Position numbers and translations under genes: made by a program
Assembly: GCF_000758665.1 (NCBI RefSeq)
Contig: NZ_CP009285.1
Location: 6,820,001-6,884,000, forward strand
Source: Paenibacillus borealis
GTDB lineage: Bacteria > Bacillota > Bacilli > Paenibacillales > Paenibacillaceae
Length of the DNA: 64,000 nt
Direction: 5' to 3'
The notes under the pieces: model-generated
What the model was told of the DNA's origin: nothing
What the model saw: only the letters and a program-made list of their open reading frames with translations
The model's database searches: none
Shown: positions 27,672 to 37,622 of the stretch, one piece after another
Layout of the letters: every line of letters starts with the position of its first letter
Numbering within the stretch: position 1 is the first letter of the stretch

Positions 27672-30600
27672 GTGAGAAAATCAAAACGCTTGTCAGCCAT
27701 GTTTGTAATCTTCCTGCTCCTGTTTTCGTCTATTCCATTATCCCTGTCTGCAGAGGAAGTGACTGATTCTTCCGGTGGAGATAATGGTTCAGAGCAAGTA
27801 AGCCAAGAAGAACATGCCGATCCGGGATCCTGGGCGTTTAGCGCCTTCGGGTCAAATACAAGTCCGGATAAGAACCCCGAACCTGTTGTAGAGAATCCAG
27901 CCACAGTAACGATGACTACTTACGGCGGTAAGATCTCAGCCAGCGATGAGGGATTATCCTTTTATTACAAAGAACTTCCCGTTAACACGAACTTTGAGCT
28001 CCAAGCCAAAGCTACAGTGACTTTATTTAACAGCAGATCCGGCGTCAGCACACCTAATCAGAAATCCTTCGGTCTTATGCTTAGGGATACCATTGGAGCG
28101 AATGGGGATTCCCGCACAACCACCTCCAATTATGCTGCGGTCGGTGCATTGGATGTAGTGATGAAGGGCTTTTATAAGAATAAAGCTACCCAAGTGAAGC
28201 TGACCCCGTTTAGCGGAATCAATGCCCCTGCTGCGGGAGAAACCTATAATCTCAGCATCAAAAAATCAGGCAATACTTATCTGCTTAGCATCGGTGAGCA
28301 AACTCAAATTGTAACACTCGATGATACATTCACGGATACCATCTTTGCCGGAATTTATGTGGCCAGAGATGCGGATGTAACCTTCAGTGAGGTAGACATC
28401 AAGGTCGAGACCAAAAGTGTATCCAGCCTGATTGCTGATACAAGCGGGATGACCAAAACCTCCTATCTGGTGGGTGAACCTCTTGATCTGACCGGACTGG
28501 CCGTTAAGGCTGTCTTTTCCGATAGCAGTGAAGCCGTTTTGTCTTCTGCAGATTATATTGTTACCGGCTTTGATAGCAGTAAGGCTGGAGAGAATACGAT
28601 CAAGATTAATTATAACGGCGCTTCCGCAAGCATCCCGCTGCAGATCATTCCGCTGACAGTGACCTCCTTATCGGTTAAATATGAACCGGCCAAAACGGTC
28701 TATTATCCGGGAGATACGTTTGATCCAGAGGGACTTGTGGTCGTCGCTGACTATAATGATCATTACCTGATCACTGAACTGGACAGCAGCCTCTATTCCC
28801 TCTCCATTGACGGACAGCCGATTACAGAAGCTTCGCCGCATGTTTTTACGGAGTCAGGCAAATATGAAATTAATATCACCTCCACAGAGACTCCATCCAT
28901 GGCGGCTGCCTTTAACGTAGAAGTCATTGATGCTGCCCTGTCCAAGCTGGAGATCAGACATGAACCCAAACAAACCGTCTATTACATCGGTGATTCCATC
29001 CAATTAGAAGGATTAGCAGTTTATGCCCATTATTCTGATGGCACTCAGATCCGCCTGACCAAAGATGAATATACCGTTTCTCCCCTCAACACCTCGGTAC
29101 CAGGAGATAAAGAAATCACAGTAACTCATAAAGGATCAACAGCAACCTTCCACGTTAAGGTCAAAATTAAAGAGCTAACCGGTATCGAAGTAACAGGCTA
29201 TCCGGCAACGACCTTTTTTATAGGCGATAATTTTGACAGCGAGCATCTGATCGTATCGAAAGTGTATGACAACTCGGACCGGGAAGTCCTGAGCGATTTC
29301 ATCCTCGATAGCGCTAGGTTTGATAACCAAAGGGCCGGAGTATATGAAATCGGGATCCTACCTGCTGATACGTCCATACTGCCGATTACGTATTCAGTCA
29401 CTGTAAAAGAAAAGATTGAACCCGTCTGGCACAGCATTAATTTCGGGCAATCCACATCAGCTGCTAATAACAAGATGCTTCTACAAGAGGACGGAACGGT
29501 AGAGCTGATCGCGCTGGAAGGCGGCGGTAAGGTCACTGAGGACCACGATGGCATTACCTTCTACTACACAGAGCTAGATGCGTCTGAAGATAATTTCGTG
29601 TTTTCCGCGGATATTGGTGTGACGGCTTTTGCCAAAACTCCATATGACGGACAAGAATCGTTCGGCATCATGGCGCGGGATGCTATTGGGACGCCAGGAA
29701 ATTCCAGCGTATTTGCCTCGAATATAGCTGCCATCGGCGGCTACAGCGGCGGTACCAAAAGCGCAATCGGCACCCAGCTGTTTGTCCGGTCCGGCGTCTT
29801 GAAGTCTGACGGTACCGGAAGCAAAGGCATTCAGACGATCATGCTGAGGAATGAGCGGCCTGCACCCGGCAACACGGCTCCCGCAGCTTCATATCATCTA
29901 ACGCTCTCCAAGACGAATAGCGGCTTTACCGGCCAGCTCAACAACGATCAGGGAGCAATTATTTTTGAGCCGGATATTCTTAACGTACAAGACGCCAAAA
30001 TGTATGTCGGATTCTATGCGGCACGTCTCGCTACGATTAATATCCGCAATATCCAGTTGACGGTGACGTCAGCAGCTACAGATTCTCCTAAAGTTGAACC
30101 ACCGGCAGCTCCGGTTGCCCCAAGCTTGAGTATTCTATCTCTAAGCAAGACCTCTACACCAGAATATCAAATGATTGTTCGTCCGAATGTCAACGGAACA
30201 GTGACGGTGAAGCAAGGTACTAAGGTCATCGCCCAGGATATCGAGGCTAAGGCTGATAAGCGTCTTGCGATTCCGGCGGTACTCGGTGATCAGGGTGATA
30301 CGAACTTTAGTGTTATATTTTTGCCGGATGATACCCAGTATTTGACCTCTTACGATAAAATCGTCCATAACTTCACAGTAACCCTGAGCAGCTATGGGGA
30401 TGGAGCCAATATTTATGTATCTCCAGCGGGGACAAGTGCCGGGGATGGAACAGCTGATCTCCCGCTCGATATTGACACCGCCATTGAATATGTCAAGCCC
30501 GGTCAGCATATCATCGTGCTTGACGGCCATTATGTGCGGAACTCACCGCTTGTCATTCAGAGGTACAATGATGGAACCGCAGCCGCTAAGAAATACCTGG

Positions 30601-32831
30601 AGGCGGCACCAGGGGCAAGACCCGTTATCGATTTTGACAAAAAAACCGAAGGCGTGCTGCTCAGCGGGAACTATTGGCATGTGAAGGGACTTGATTTCAC
30701 CCGCTCGGCGCCCAATACGAAAGGCTTTACGGTTGGGGGTAATTATAACATCGTTGAGAATAGCCGCTTCTATGCAAACGGGGACACAGGCCTTCAAATC
30801 AGCCGTACGGACGGAACGGCTCAAGAAATAGCCGAATGGCCATCCTACAACTTAATTCTGAACAGCACCTCCTTCGATAACCGTGATCCGGCCGACAATA
30901 ATGCAGACGGCTTTGCCGCGAAATTAACTTCAGGTATTGGAAATATTTTCAGAGGATGCTTGGCACATAACAACATTGACGATGGCTGGGACTTGTACAC
31001 CAAGGCAGGCTCAGGCGCGATCGGTCCAGTACTGATTGAGAATAGCGCAGCCTTCAATAACGGATATTTAACAGACGGAACAATTGGCGCCGGGGACAAG
31101 AACGGCTTCAAGCTGGGCGGAGAAGGCATTCACGTCACGCATACGATCCGTAATTCCATCGCCTTCGGAAATGGTGCATATGGCTTTACCAGTAACAGTA
31201 ATCCGGGTGTAATTGCTATTAACAATATCGGATTTAATAATACACGCGGAAATATGAGCTTCACCACTTATGACCAAATCACTGCAGACTTTAAAATCGA
31301 CGGCTTTATATCCTACCAGACGGGCAGCATCGGGAAAGACCAGTATCCGCCTGCTTTGGCTGCCGACAATAATTTTATGTATGATGGTACAGCATCAGTT
31401 AATAAGTCAGGTAAGCAACTGACAGACGCTAACTTTGCAAGTTTGAATCCGGTGAACTCTTATACGAGGGATGCGGAGGGAAATATCATCTGGGGTGACT
31501 TCCTGAAGTTCATTCCTTTTGCGGAGCCGGAACCGGGAACTCAACCAGAGCCAGAACCGGAGCCAGAGATAAGTCCGACACCAAGTCCTTCGGCTACACC
31601 GGCTCCCTCTGCCACACCGGGTCCAACGGCTGCACCTGACCCCACGGCTACACCAGGTCCCGCTGCTGTACCAAACACCGGCGGTTCCGGATCAGCCATT
31701 GGAGATTCTTCTACGACCGTACTCCTGCTGGATGGCAGCGTCAGAATTGAACTGCCCATAACGGTTGATGCAGGGAAAGCCAGCGCCTTACTGAAGGATT
31801 CCTCCCTGCAAAAGTTAATCGCTTTGGCCAAAGCAGATTCAACCGGTATTAAAACTATCCGGATTCAGCTTACAGCAGATGAAGCCAAGGACATTAAAGA
31901 ATATGAGGTAAGCCTCCCTGCTTCAGCATTTCGCGCAGGAGCTTCTGCCTTGCAGATAGAGGTCAGCTCGTCATTGGCCACGATTATGTTACCAGACAGT
32001 CTCTTCCCTGCGGCAATGCTCGACGGTGCGAAGGCGGTTACTTTATTCCTAAGAACAGTCGATGCTGAAGGGCAGTTCAAAGGGAAGTTAGGAGACAGCC
32101 CGCTAATCGGGTATGAGCTTCGCCTGGATGGAACAAAGCTTCAACTAGACAATCTACAGTCACCCGTACAAATCGGACTTCCGCATTCACCAGCCGTTCC
32201 GGCAGCGGGCAATGCCTTTATTGTTGTGTGGCATGTCAATGACAAGGGAATCATCCAACCTGTAGTCAGCGGGGATTATAATGCAGAGAGGCAGCAAGCT
32301 ATGTTCTCAACCACTTTTCCCTCCGGCCAATATGCAGCGGTCTATAATCACAAGACATTCCAGGATATCTCACATTCACATTGGGCAAAGTCCGCAGTGG
32401 AAGTACTCGCTTCCAAGGGCATAATTAACGGTATCTCAGCAACCGAATTCAAACCGGATCAGTCCGTTACACATGCGGATTTCGCACTTTTACTGGTTCG
32501 GGCTTTGGGACTGAATGCAGCAGAAGGGGGCGGCTTAGCAGAAGCGTCATCCAATCCTCCGAATGAACCGCTATCCAGACAAGAGATGTTTGTTATGGCG
32601 GCTAGAGCCCTAAAGGCTGCCGAAGGCTGGAAACCGGGTACGATACCTGCCTCCGCTTTAGACGGCTTTACGGATCGCCACCTAATTCCCCTTGAAGCGG
32701 CCGATGATATTGCAGCACTCACAGCAGCTGGTCTTATTAAGGGAGACGGCCGGCAGCAACTCAATCTAACTGCACACTCAACGCGTGCCGAAGCGGCGAT
32801 GCTGGTGTACCGGATTCTATTGCGCAAATAA
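27672..32831 (+). CDS. SLH-anchored surface protein with PL9 pectate-lyase domain
   Basis: A 1719-aa wall-associated protein. Order: signal peptide (1-27), an uncharacterised beta-rich module (about 50-248), four bacterial Ig-like repeats (about 250-580, each near GLAVKAVFSD or YYIGDSIQLEGLAVYAHYSDG), a second copy of the uncharacterised module (about 585-800), a linker domain, a right-handed beta-helix of polysaccharide lyase family 9 (about 910-1275), a Pro/Glu/Thr linker (1284-1335), a beta domain, and at least two SLH repeats (about 1562-1719). PL9 Ca-binding/catalytic segments NNADGFAAKLT and NIDDGWDLYTKAG are intact. The start is GTG 27672 after AAGGAGAGG. Predicted to cleave homogalacturonan at the cell surface; no transporter lies beside it. 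Confidence 0.88.
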   Translation: MRKSKRLSAMFVIFLLLFSSIPLSLSAEEVTDSSGGDNGSEQVSQEEHADPGSWAFSAFGSNTSPDKNPEPVVENPATVTMTTYGGKISASDEGLSFYYKELPVNTNFELQAKATVTLFNSRSGVSTPNQKSFGLMLRDTIGANGDSRTTTSNYAAVGALDVVMKGFYKNKATQVKLTPFSGINAPAAGETYNLSIKKSGNTYLLSIGEQTQIVTLDDTFTDTIFAGIYVARDADVTFSEVDIKVETKSVSSLIADTSGMTKTSYLVGEPLDLTGLAVKAVFSDSSEAVLSSADYIVTGFDSSKAGENTIKINYNGASASIPLQIIPLTVTSLSVKYEPAKTVYYPGDTFDPEGLVVVADYNDHYLITELDSSLYSLSIDGQPITEASPHVFTESGKYEINITSTETPSMAAAFNVEVIDAALSKLEIRHEPKQTVYYIGDSIQLEGLAVYAHYSDGTQIRLTKDEYTVSPLNTSVPGDKEITVTHKGSTATFHVKVKIKELTGIEVTGYPATTFFIGDNFDSEHLIVSKVYDNSDREVLSDFILDSARFDNQRAGVYEIGILPADTSILPITYSVTVKEKIEPVWHSINFGQSTSAANNKMLLQEDGTVELIALEGGGKVTEDHDGITFYYTELDASEDNFVFSADIGVTAFAKTPYDGQESFGIMARDAIGTPGNSSVFASNIAAIGGYSGGTKSAIGTQLFVRSGVLKSDGTGSKGIQTIMLRNERPAPGNTAPAASYHLTLSKTNSGFTGQLNNDQGAIIFEPDILNVQDAKMYVGFYAARLATINIRNIQLTVTSAATDSPKVEPPAAPVAPSLSILSLSKTSTPEYQMIVRPNVNGTVTVKQGTKVIAQDIEAKADKRLAIPAVLGDQGDTNFSVIFLPDDTQYLTSYDKIVHNFTVTLSSYGDGANIYVSPAGTSAGDGTADLPLDIDTAIEYVKPGQHIIVLDGHYVRNSPLVIQRYNDGTAAAKKYLEAAPGARPVIDFDKKTEGVLLSGNYWHVKGLDFTRSAPNTKGFTVGGNYNIVENSRFYANGDTGLQISRTDGTAQEIAEWPSYNLILNSTSFDNRDPADNNADGFAAKLTSGIGNIFRGCLAHNNIDDGWDLYTKAGSGAIGPVLIENSAAFNNGYLTDGTIGAGDKNGFKLGGEGIHVTHTIRNSIAFGNGAYGFTSNSNPGVIAINNIGFNNTRGNMSFTTYDQITADFKIDGFISYQTGSIGKDQYPPALAADNNFMYDGTASVNKSGKQLTDANFASLNPVNSYTRDAEGNIIWGDFLKFIPFAEPEPGTQPEPEPEPEISPTPSPSATPAPSATPGPTAAPDPTATPGPAAVPNTGGSGSAIGDSSTTVLLLDGSVRIELPITVDAGKASALLKDSSLQKLIALAKADSTGIKTIRIQLTADEAKDIKEYEVSLPASAFRAGASALQIEVSSSLATIMLPDSLFPAAMLDGAKAVTLFLRTVDAEGQFKGKLGDSPLIGYELRLDGTKLQLDNLQSPVQIGLPHSPAVPAAGNAFIVVWHVNDKGIIQPVVSGDYNAERQQAMFSTTFPSGQYAAVYNHKTFQDISHSHWAKSAVEVLASKGIINGISATEFKPDQSVTHADFALLLVRALGLNAAEGGGLAEASSNPPNEPLSRQEMFVMAARALKAAEGWKPGTIPASALDGFTDRHLIPLEAADDIAALTAAGLIKGDGRQQLNLTAHSTRAEAAMLVYRILLRK

Positions 32832-32835
32832 AAGA

Positions 32836-32873
32836 GACCCCCAAAACCATGTTGATGTGGTTTTGGGGGTCTT
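32836..32873. terminator. Terminator between the PL9/SLH gene and the immunity gene
   Basis: A perfect 15-bp stem, AGACCCCCAAAACCA and TGGTTTTGGGGGTCT, lies between convergent genes. Plus-strand tail is TCTGTGCT; the minus strand has CTTTTAT. Confidence 0.85.
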
Positions 32874-32889
32874 CTGTGCTATTGTTTGC

Positions 32890-33363
32890 CTATTTTTGCA
32901 ATTTTTCTTCGATATAAGCACAATCAAGTAAACTAAGTAAACTTGGGGTTAAGTACTTTATCTGGTATTGATCCAAATCACTATTGACACTTAGCTGACC
33001 ATTCTCTTTTCTAAGCAGCTGATCTGAACCATTTTCTAAAAACAACAGATTCCCACCATATTGTTTTATTAATTTCCCTATAATTTTAATCAAAGCTTCT
33101 AGTCCTTGATAAAAGGTGTCACCAAATAACTGCACCCTAATGGAAATATTAACATCTAAGTCATAATGGCTTCTAACAAAACTTATGTCAGAAATATCCT
33201 CAAGCTCAAGAGCTAATGAAAAGTATTCAGTTCCGATAACTATTTCTTCTTCATCACTGTAAACCGATACCTTTTCGTTCGAAATTTTAATTATAATTTT
33301 TTCAATAACTTCTGCCAATGCACTACAACTCAAATTAGATTCCAAAAACAATTCAAAATCCAT
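32890..33363 (-). CDS. Candidate immunity protein for the adjacent toxin
   Basis: A 157-aa acidic, AT-rich gene starting 6 bp after the toxin stop, the standard place for a cognate immunity gene. It begins MDFELFLESNLSCSALAEVI and ends SLLDCAYIEEKLQK. The mix of strands and helices with no signal peptide or membrane span fits a cytoplasmic neutraliser of a nuclease. No immunity family was recognised; the role rests on position, size and base composition. Confidence 0.65.
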   Translation of the reverse strand: MDFELFLESNLSCSALAEVIEKIIIKISNEKVSVYSDEEEIVIGTEYFSLALELEDISDISFVRSHYDLDVNISIRVQLFGDTFYQGLEALIKIIGKLIKQYGGNLLFLENGSDQLLRKENGQLSVNSDLDQYQIKYLTPSLLSLLDCAYIEEKLQK

Positions 33364-33369
33364 GCATAT

Positions 33370-35472
33370 CTATCCTCCAAATATCCGTGTGATTTTTCCG
33401 TCAACTACAATTAATATTTCTTGCAAGTTTTTTAAATCTCCGTTTGGATTAGCTTTCCTTAGAACCCCTTCAGTGATCTCAGTTATTTTTGCTGAAGTAA
33501 AACCATCTAAATTTAGTACAATTCTCTCTGCCTGTGATTTTGTCTTTGTTCTAATATTCCTTAAAATATTATCCACATTTGCATCTATTGTAGGTGCATA
33601 ACAATCAAATACTTTACCTTCAATTAGAAAATCTGGATTTGATGTTTCTTTTATACCTCGTCCATTTCCACCATTTACTTCATCTAGCATTTCAATGTCA
33701 TATCCCCTATCTGCAAAAACATCTGCTGTTTCATTCTCTTTCTTAACACCATGTGAATCACCTTTAGTATAATTACCTTTTGGTCTTCCTCCATTAGGTG
33801 AAGAAGGTTCTGTCAGGTTAGCCCCACTATTAACTGGCCCCTCAATCTTACCCGCACCGCCACCCATCTCATCCATCGCATCCATATACTGCTGCTGCAC
33901 CGGCGTCTTCGGCAGTGAAGGTCCATCGGGTATCTCGCCTGCCTTGAAGGGCAGCCCTTCCGGTGTCTGCAGAACCGGACCCAGATCCGGGAGCTTTGAT
34001 TTGATCCCCTTCAGGGCATCCTTCGCTGCTTGACTAAGGACGTCTTCCATCCCGCTGAACACTTTCCCGGCTTTGCCGATTTTGGTGACCTGCATTCCAG
34101 GGACCAGGAGGGAAGCTACCGAGCCCAGCATCGCTGCCTTCTCTTCCGGGGTTCCTTCGTCAAAATTATGATAAGCCATCTTGGCCGCTTCCACCAGTAC
34201 TTCCGGATGCTCCGTGATATATACCGCTTGATTCTTCATTTCTGTCGTTGTTTTGACCGGGTGGACCACAAGGTTGAAGGCAAACGTAGCCGTATCAGCC
34301 ACACCCATCACTACCTCTTTCACCAATCCTTCGGTAAAGGCCAGCACCACCGCATCTGCCTGTTGGACTCTATTCTCCCATTTCGTTAACCCGTATGTAT
34401 CATCCAGCCACCCCAGGTAGCTGGTATACATCGGTGTGAAATCATTAGGCACATAGACTTTGTCCACATAAAAAGCCAGCGTCGTCTCATTTTCTTTGTT
34501 GCCTGCCGTTATCGGAGTGCCATCCGGCAGTTCCAGCGGCGGACCGTTCAGCCGTCTTGCCGCTTCGATCTGCTCCTGGACCTGCTTCACAGCCTCAGCG
34601 ATCCTGATCTCCTCCCTCTTCGCCTCCAGCTGGCTTCTTGCATATTCTCCAGCGGTACTCTTCTCCATCGCCAGCCGCAGCAGCAGGAGATATTCTTCGT
34701 TATGTATGAGCGGTACACTCTCCGCCGTGATCGACGGATCATAATCGCAGGCCTTAACAGCCGGCTGCTTGAAATAGCCGCTTAGATCCTTCCCTGCTTC
34801 ATATTGGACTTTGGCTACACCCAGCGAAGCCAGCTTCTGGCGTGCTTCCTCGGCCTGCGCGTGAACGGCCTCCATCTGCGTCTTGTTGCCGAACGCTTCA
34901 TAGACCTTGAAGGCCATCTGCGCCTTCGCGATCCCATCCCGTGCCGCGAAGATATCCTTCAGCTTGCTCAGGGCCGCAATACTCTCTACGGTCAAAAGCC
35001 CGGACGTTTGGATGATATTCCGCAGCTTCTGCACTGCCGGATCGTTATTCAGCTCATCCTTTCCCTGCAGGACGGTAACCGAAGTGATCAGATGCGATAC
35101 ACTCTTCTGCACAAAGGCTGGAATGGAAACCCGGACAGCGAAATTTGACGTCCCAAAGCTTCCGAATGCACCAGCGAGAAGATTAAACTGCTGGTTAAGC
35201 TTGTTGGCCTGCCGTTTATTCTCCTCCTGGAGGCCTGCGACTCCTTTCAGGGCGGTCCGGATAATATCCTCCATTTTCTCCGCTTCTACGGTTAATTCAT
35301 TGATCATGACCTGGGCCTTCACGAGGTGGTCTCCCATGGGAATTCCGCCCCAGCCGCTGGCCTGCCCCTTCAGCTGCAAATACAGCCGGTTGGTGTCCTG
35401 GCTTACCTGGCCTATTTTGGTCTGCAGGCGCTGGACTTCATCTTCGTTAAATATAAGCTTCGTTGACGCCAT
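33370..35472 (-). CDS. Polymorphic toxin, WXG/LXG-like N-terminus, CdiA_C-like nuclease C-terminus
   Basis: A 700-aa contact or secreted toxin. The N-terminal about 110 residues are a helical WXG-like region with GWGG (40-43), as in type VII secretion substrates. Residues 140-310 are helical. About 400-545 form the pre-toxin region ending GGGAGKIEGPV. From about 555 a new module begins, with NPDFLIEGKVFDCYAP and QAERIVLNLD, resembling the tRNA-nuclease fold CdiA_C. The DNA switches from GC-rich to AT-rich near 33,840, marking the swap point. ATG 35472 has GGGAGGGTG just before it. No type VII secretion machinery is in the window. Confidence 0.8.
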   Translation of the reverse strand: MASTKLIFNEDEVQRLQTKIGQVSQDTNRLYLQLKGQASGWGGIPMGDHLVKAQVMINELTVEAEKMEDIIRTALKGVAGLQEENKRQANKLNQQFNLLAGAFGSFGTSNFAVRVSIPAFVQKSVSHLITSVTVLQGKDELNNDPAVQKLRNIIQTSGLLTVESIAALSKLKDIFAARDGIAKAQMAFKVYEAFGNKTQMEAVHAQAEEARQKLASLGVAKVQYEAGKDLSGYFKQPAVKACDYDPSITAESVPLIHNEEYLLLLRLAMEKSTAGEYARSQLEAKREEIRIAEAVKQVQEQIEAARRLNGPPLELPDGTPITAGNKENETTLAFYVDKVYVPNDFTPMYTSYLGWLDDTYGLTKWENRVQQADAVVLAFTEGLVKEVVMGVADTATFAFNLVVHPVKTTTEMKNQAVYITEHPEVLVEAAKMAYHNFDEGTPEEKAAMLGSVASLLVPGMQVTKIGKAGKVFSGMEDVLSQAAKDALKGIKSKLPDLGPVLQTPEGLPFKAGEIPDGPSLPKTPVQQQYMDAMDEMGGGAGKIEGPVNSGANLTEPSSPNGGRPKGNYTKGDSHGVKKENETADVFADRGYDIEMLDEVNGGNGRGIKETSNPDFLIEGKVFDCYAPTIDANVDNILRNIRTKTKSQAERIVLNLDGFTSAKITEITEGVLRKANPNGDLKNLQEILIVVDGKITRIFGG

Positions 35473-35628
35473 GTCACCCTCCCGCCTTTGTCCGCACAGC
35501 AATATTTCCTATGTAATTTATAATTAATAATATAAGTTTCTTTTTTATTATCGGATTAATTTTCCATAAATTTTATACTTATCCATTATCCCGGTATCTC
35601 TTTAACCTTGATTAGTTGTTATTCCCAA

Positions 35629-35680
35629 ATAAAAAACCTCCTGAAAAGTGTAAAGTACTTCTTACACAATTCAAGAGGTT
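35629..35680 (-). terminator. Terminator of the HesB/IscA-like gene
   Basis: On the minus strand AACCTCTTGAA pairs with TTCAGGAGGTT, with an inner GTGTAA/TTACAC stem, followed by TTTTTATTT. Confidence 0.9.
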
Positions 35681-35745
35681 GGGAAGCCGTGATCAACGGC
35701 TGATATTCAGCTGTCTATCTCAAATTACAGTGCTAAAATTCCGTC

Positions 35746-36105
35746 TTAGCAAGGCTCAGCCGCAGGCTTGCCGGCATCGTCCTTCGTACGGAATGACGAA
35801 CCACAGCCGCAGGTAGCGGTTGCGTTCGGATTATTGATGGTGAAGCCGCCGGTCATGCCGGATTCCTCGAAATCGATCTCCAGGCCGTCGAGGTAACGGA
35901 TATCGTCTTTGCTTACGACTACCTTCAAGCCCTCAATGTCCATATACACGTCCTGCTCACTTTCGTTATCATCGAAGCCCATGGCGTAAGAGAATCCGCT
36001 GCAGCCGCCGGGAGTTACGCCCAGACGGAGAAACATATTAGGCACTTCCTGTTCAGCAAGCATGGTCTTCAATTGACCTGCTGCCAATTCACTAATGTTA
36101 ATCAT
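35746..36105 (-). CDS. HesB/IscA-family Fe-S carrier (YutM-like)
   Basis: A-type iron-sulfur carrier of 119 aa that passes clusters to apoproteins. The three family cysteines are present: Cys35 in TPGGCSGFSY, and Cys99 and Cys101 in ATCGCGSSF. The C-terminus carries an additional Cys119. The ATG is preceded by GGGAGGTT. Other Fe-S assembly genes nearby (NifU-like YutI at 39 kb) match the B. subtilis yut gene neighbourhood. Confidence 0.93.
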   Translation of the reverse strand: MINISELAAGQLKTMLAEQEVPNMFLRLGVTPGGCSGFSYAMGFDDNESEQDVYMDIEGLKVVVSKDDIRYLDGLEIDFEESGMTGGFTINNPNATATCGCGSSFRTKDDAGKPAAEPC

Positions 36106-36292
36106 AACTTTAACCTCCCAAAAATATTGTAAGCATCACTTTTATCAACCAGCCCTTAGGCCTCAGGTAATGTTTAGATAATTTGCACATCTATAATTTA
36201 AACTAAGTATACTCCACTATTCTCTTAGCCTCAAGTCACAAACGCACCGCAGCTATGCATTTCATGCCGGGTTCCCTTATGTTTTCTGGCGG

Positions 36293-36321
36293 TTGCTCAC
36301 CCTCCGGGAGAGGTTTATAAT
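36293..36321 (+). promoter_or_regulatory. Candidate promoter of mqnE
   Basis: TTGCTC, 17 bp, TATAAT. It lies 146 bp before the mqnE ATG, leaving a long leader that is open in frame but has no ribosome site before 36455. The rest of the 36106-36466 gap shows nothing further. Confidence 0.6.
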
Positions 36322-36466
36322 AGGAAAAGCGATATACGTAAAAATTCGGAAATTTGTCACGGAGGCAACAGCAAACCTCTATTTATATAACAGACACACT
36401 CCGGCTCATTTCTTAGCACACGATTCTGCGATGCAGCTGCCTCGCCAACCTTCAGGAGGAAATCAT

Positions 36467-37573
36467 ATGTCTACCCTTATAACACCCCACATGGATGCCC
36501 GGATGGCGAACATTATTGATAAGGTTCGCGGCGGAGAAAGATTAAATTTGGAAGATGGCGTTTATTTATATGAGAGCAACGATTTATTAACGATCGGGCA
36601 ATTGGCCAATGAGGTTAATCTGCGAAAAAACGGGAATAAAGTATATTTTATCGAAAACATGAGCCTATATTTCACCAATGTCTGCGAATCCCGGTGCGCA
36701 TTCTGCAATTTCCGCAAGGATGAGGGAGAAGAAGGCGCTTATACCCTTTCCGGTCAGGAAATGGTGCAATATGTCGAACAGCATATTCACCCCGGCGTAC
36801 GTGAGTTCCACATTGTTGGAGGCCATAATGATAACGTGCCCTTCCAGTACTATGTTGATTCGCTAAAAGCCTTGAACGAGCGCTTCCCTGAGGTCACTCT
36901 CAAGGCCTACACAGCGGCAGAGATCGACTTCTTCACCCGTATCAGCGGACTTAGCATCCGCGAAGTGCTGGAGCAGCTGCGCGCCGCCGGACTGAAGACA
37001 CTTACCGGGGGAGGGGCAGAGATTCTGTCCGACCAGTACCGCAAAAAAATGCGTGTCGACAAAGCCAATGTCGAGGAATACCTGGAGGTTCACCGCACCG
37101 CTCATAATATCGGCATGAGAACACATACGACTATGTTATACGGCTCCATTGAGTCCCGCGAGGACCGCATCCGCCACATGCTGCAGATCCGCGAGCTGCA
37201 GGACGAAACGGGCGGCTTCATGGTGTTCATCCCGCTTTCGATGCAGCCTAAGAACAAGAATGCAGGCATCATGCGCCGGAACTCTGCTTACGAGGATCTT
37301 AAGACGATTGCGGTAAGCCGCCTGATGCTGGATAACTTCGACCATATTAAGGCTTACTTCATTAATATTGGAGCACAGCTGACCCAGGTAGCCCTCAGCT
37401 TCGGGGCCTCAGATGTACACGGCACAATTCTGAAGGAACGGATCAGCCATGCCGCAGGTGCTTTGACCCCGGAAGGTCTGACGCGCGAAGAGCTGATCTG
37501 GCTCGTCAAAGGGGCCGGACGGATTCCGGTGGAACGGGATACTTTCTACAACGAAATCAAAGTATACGAATAG
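36467..37573 (+). CDS. mqnE: Aminofutalosine synthase MqnE
   Basis: Radical-SAM enzyme of the futalosine route to menaquinone; it joins 3-[(1-carboxyvinyl)oxy]benzoate to SAM to give aminofutalosine. 369 aa. The radical-SAM motif CESRCAFC holds Cys73, Cys77 and Cys80. HIVGGHNDNVPFQYY, LTGGGAEIL and FIPLSMQPKNK fit MqnE better than the related MqnC. AGGAGGA lies before ATG 36467. The other mqn genes are not in the window, which is normal because they are scattered in many Bacillota. A UbiD-like decarboxylase at 43-45 kb could act later in the same route. Confidence 0.88.
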   Translation: MSTLITPHMDARMANIIDKVRGGERLNLEDGVYLYESNDLLTIGQLANEVNLRKNGNKVYFIENMSLYFTNVCESRCAFCNFRKDEGEEGAYTLSGQEMVQYVEQHIHPGVREFHIVGGHNDNVPFQYYVDSLKALNERFPEVTLKAYTAAEIDFFTRISGLSIREVLEQLRAAGLKTLTGGGAEILSDQYRKKMRVDKANVEEYLEVHRTAHNIGMRTHTTMLYGSIESREDRIRHMLQIRELQDETGGFMVFIPLSMQPKNKNAGIMRRNSAYEDLKTIAVSRLMLDNFDHIKAYFINIGAQLTQVALSFGASDVHGTILKERISHAAGALTPEGLTREELIWLVKGAGRIPVERDTFYNEIKVYE

Positions 37574-37622
37574 TTGACGGTTTGCCCATCCTGCACCATA
37601 CCTGAAAGGAAGATCGGTTCGC

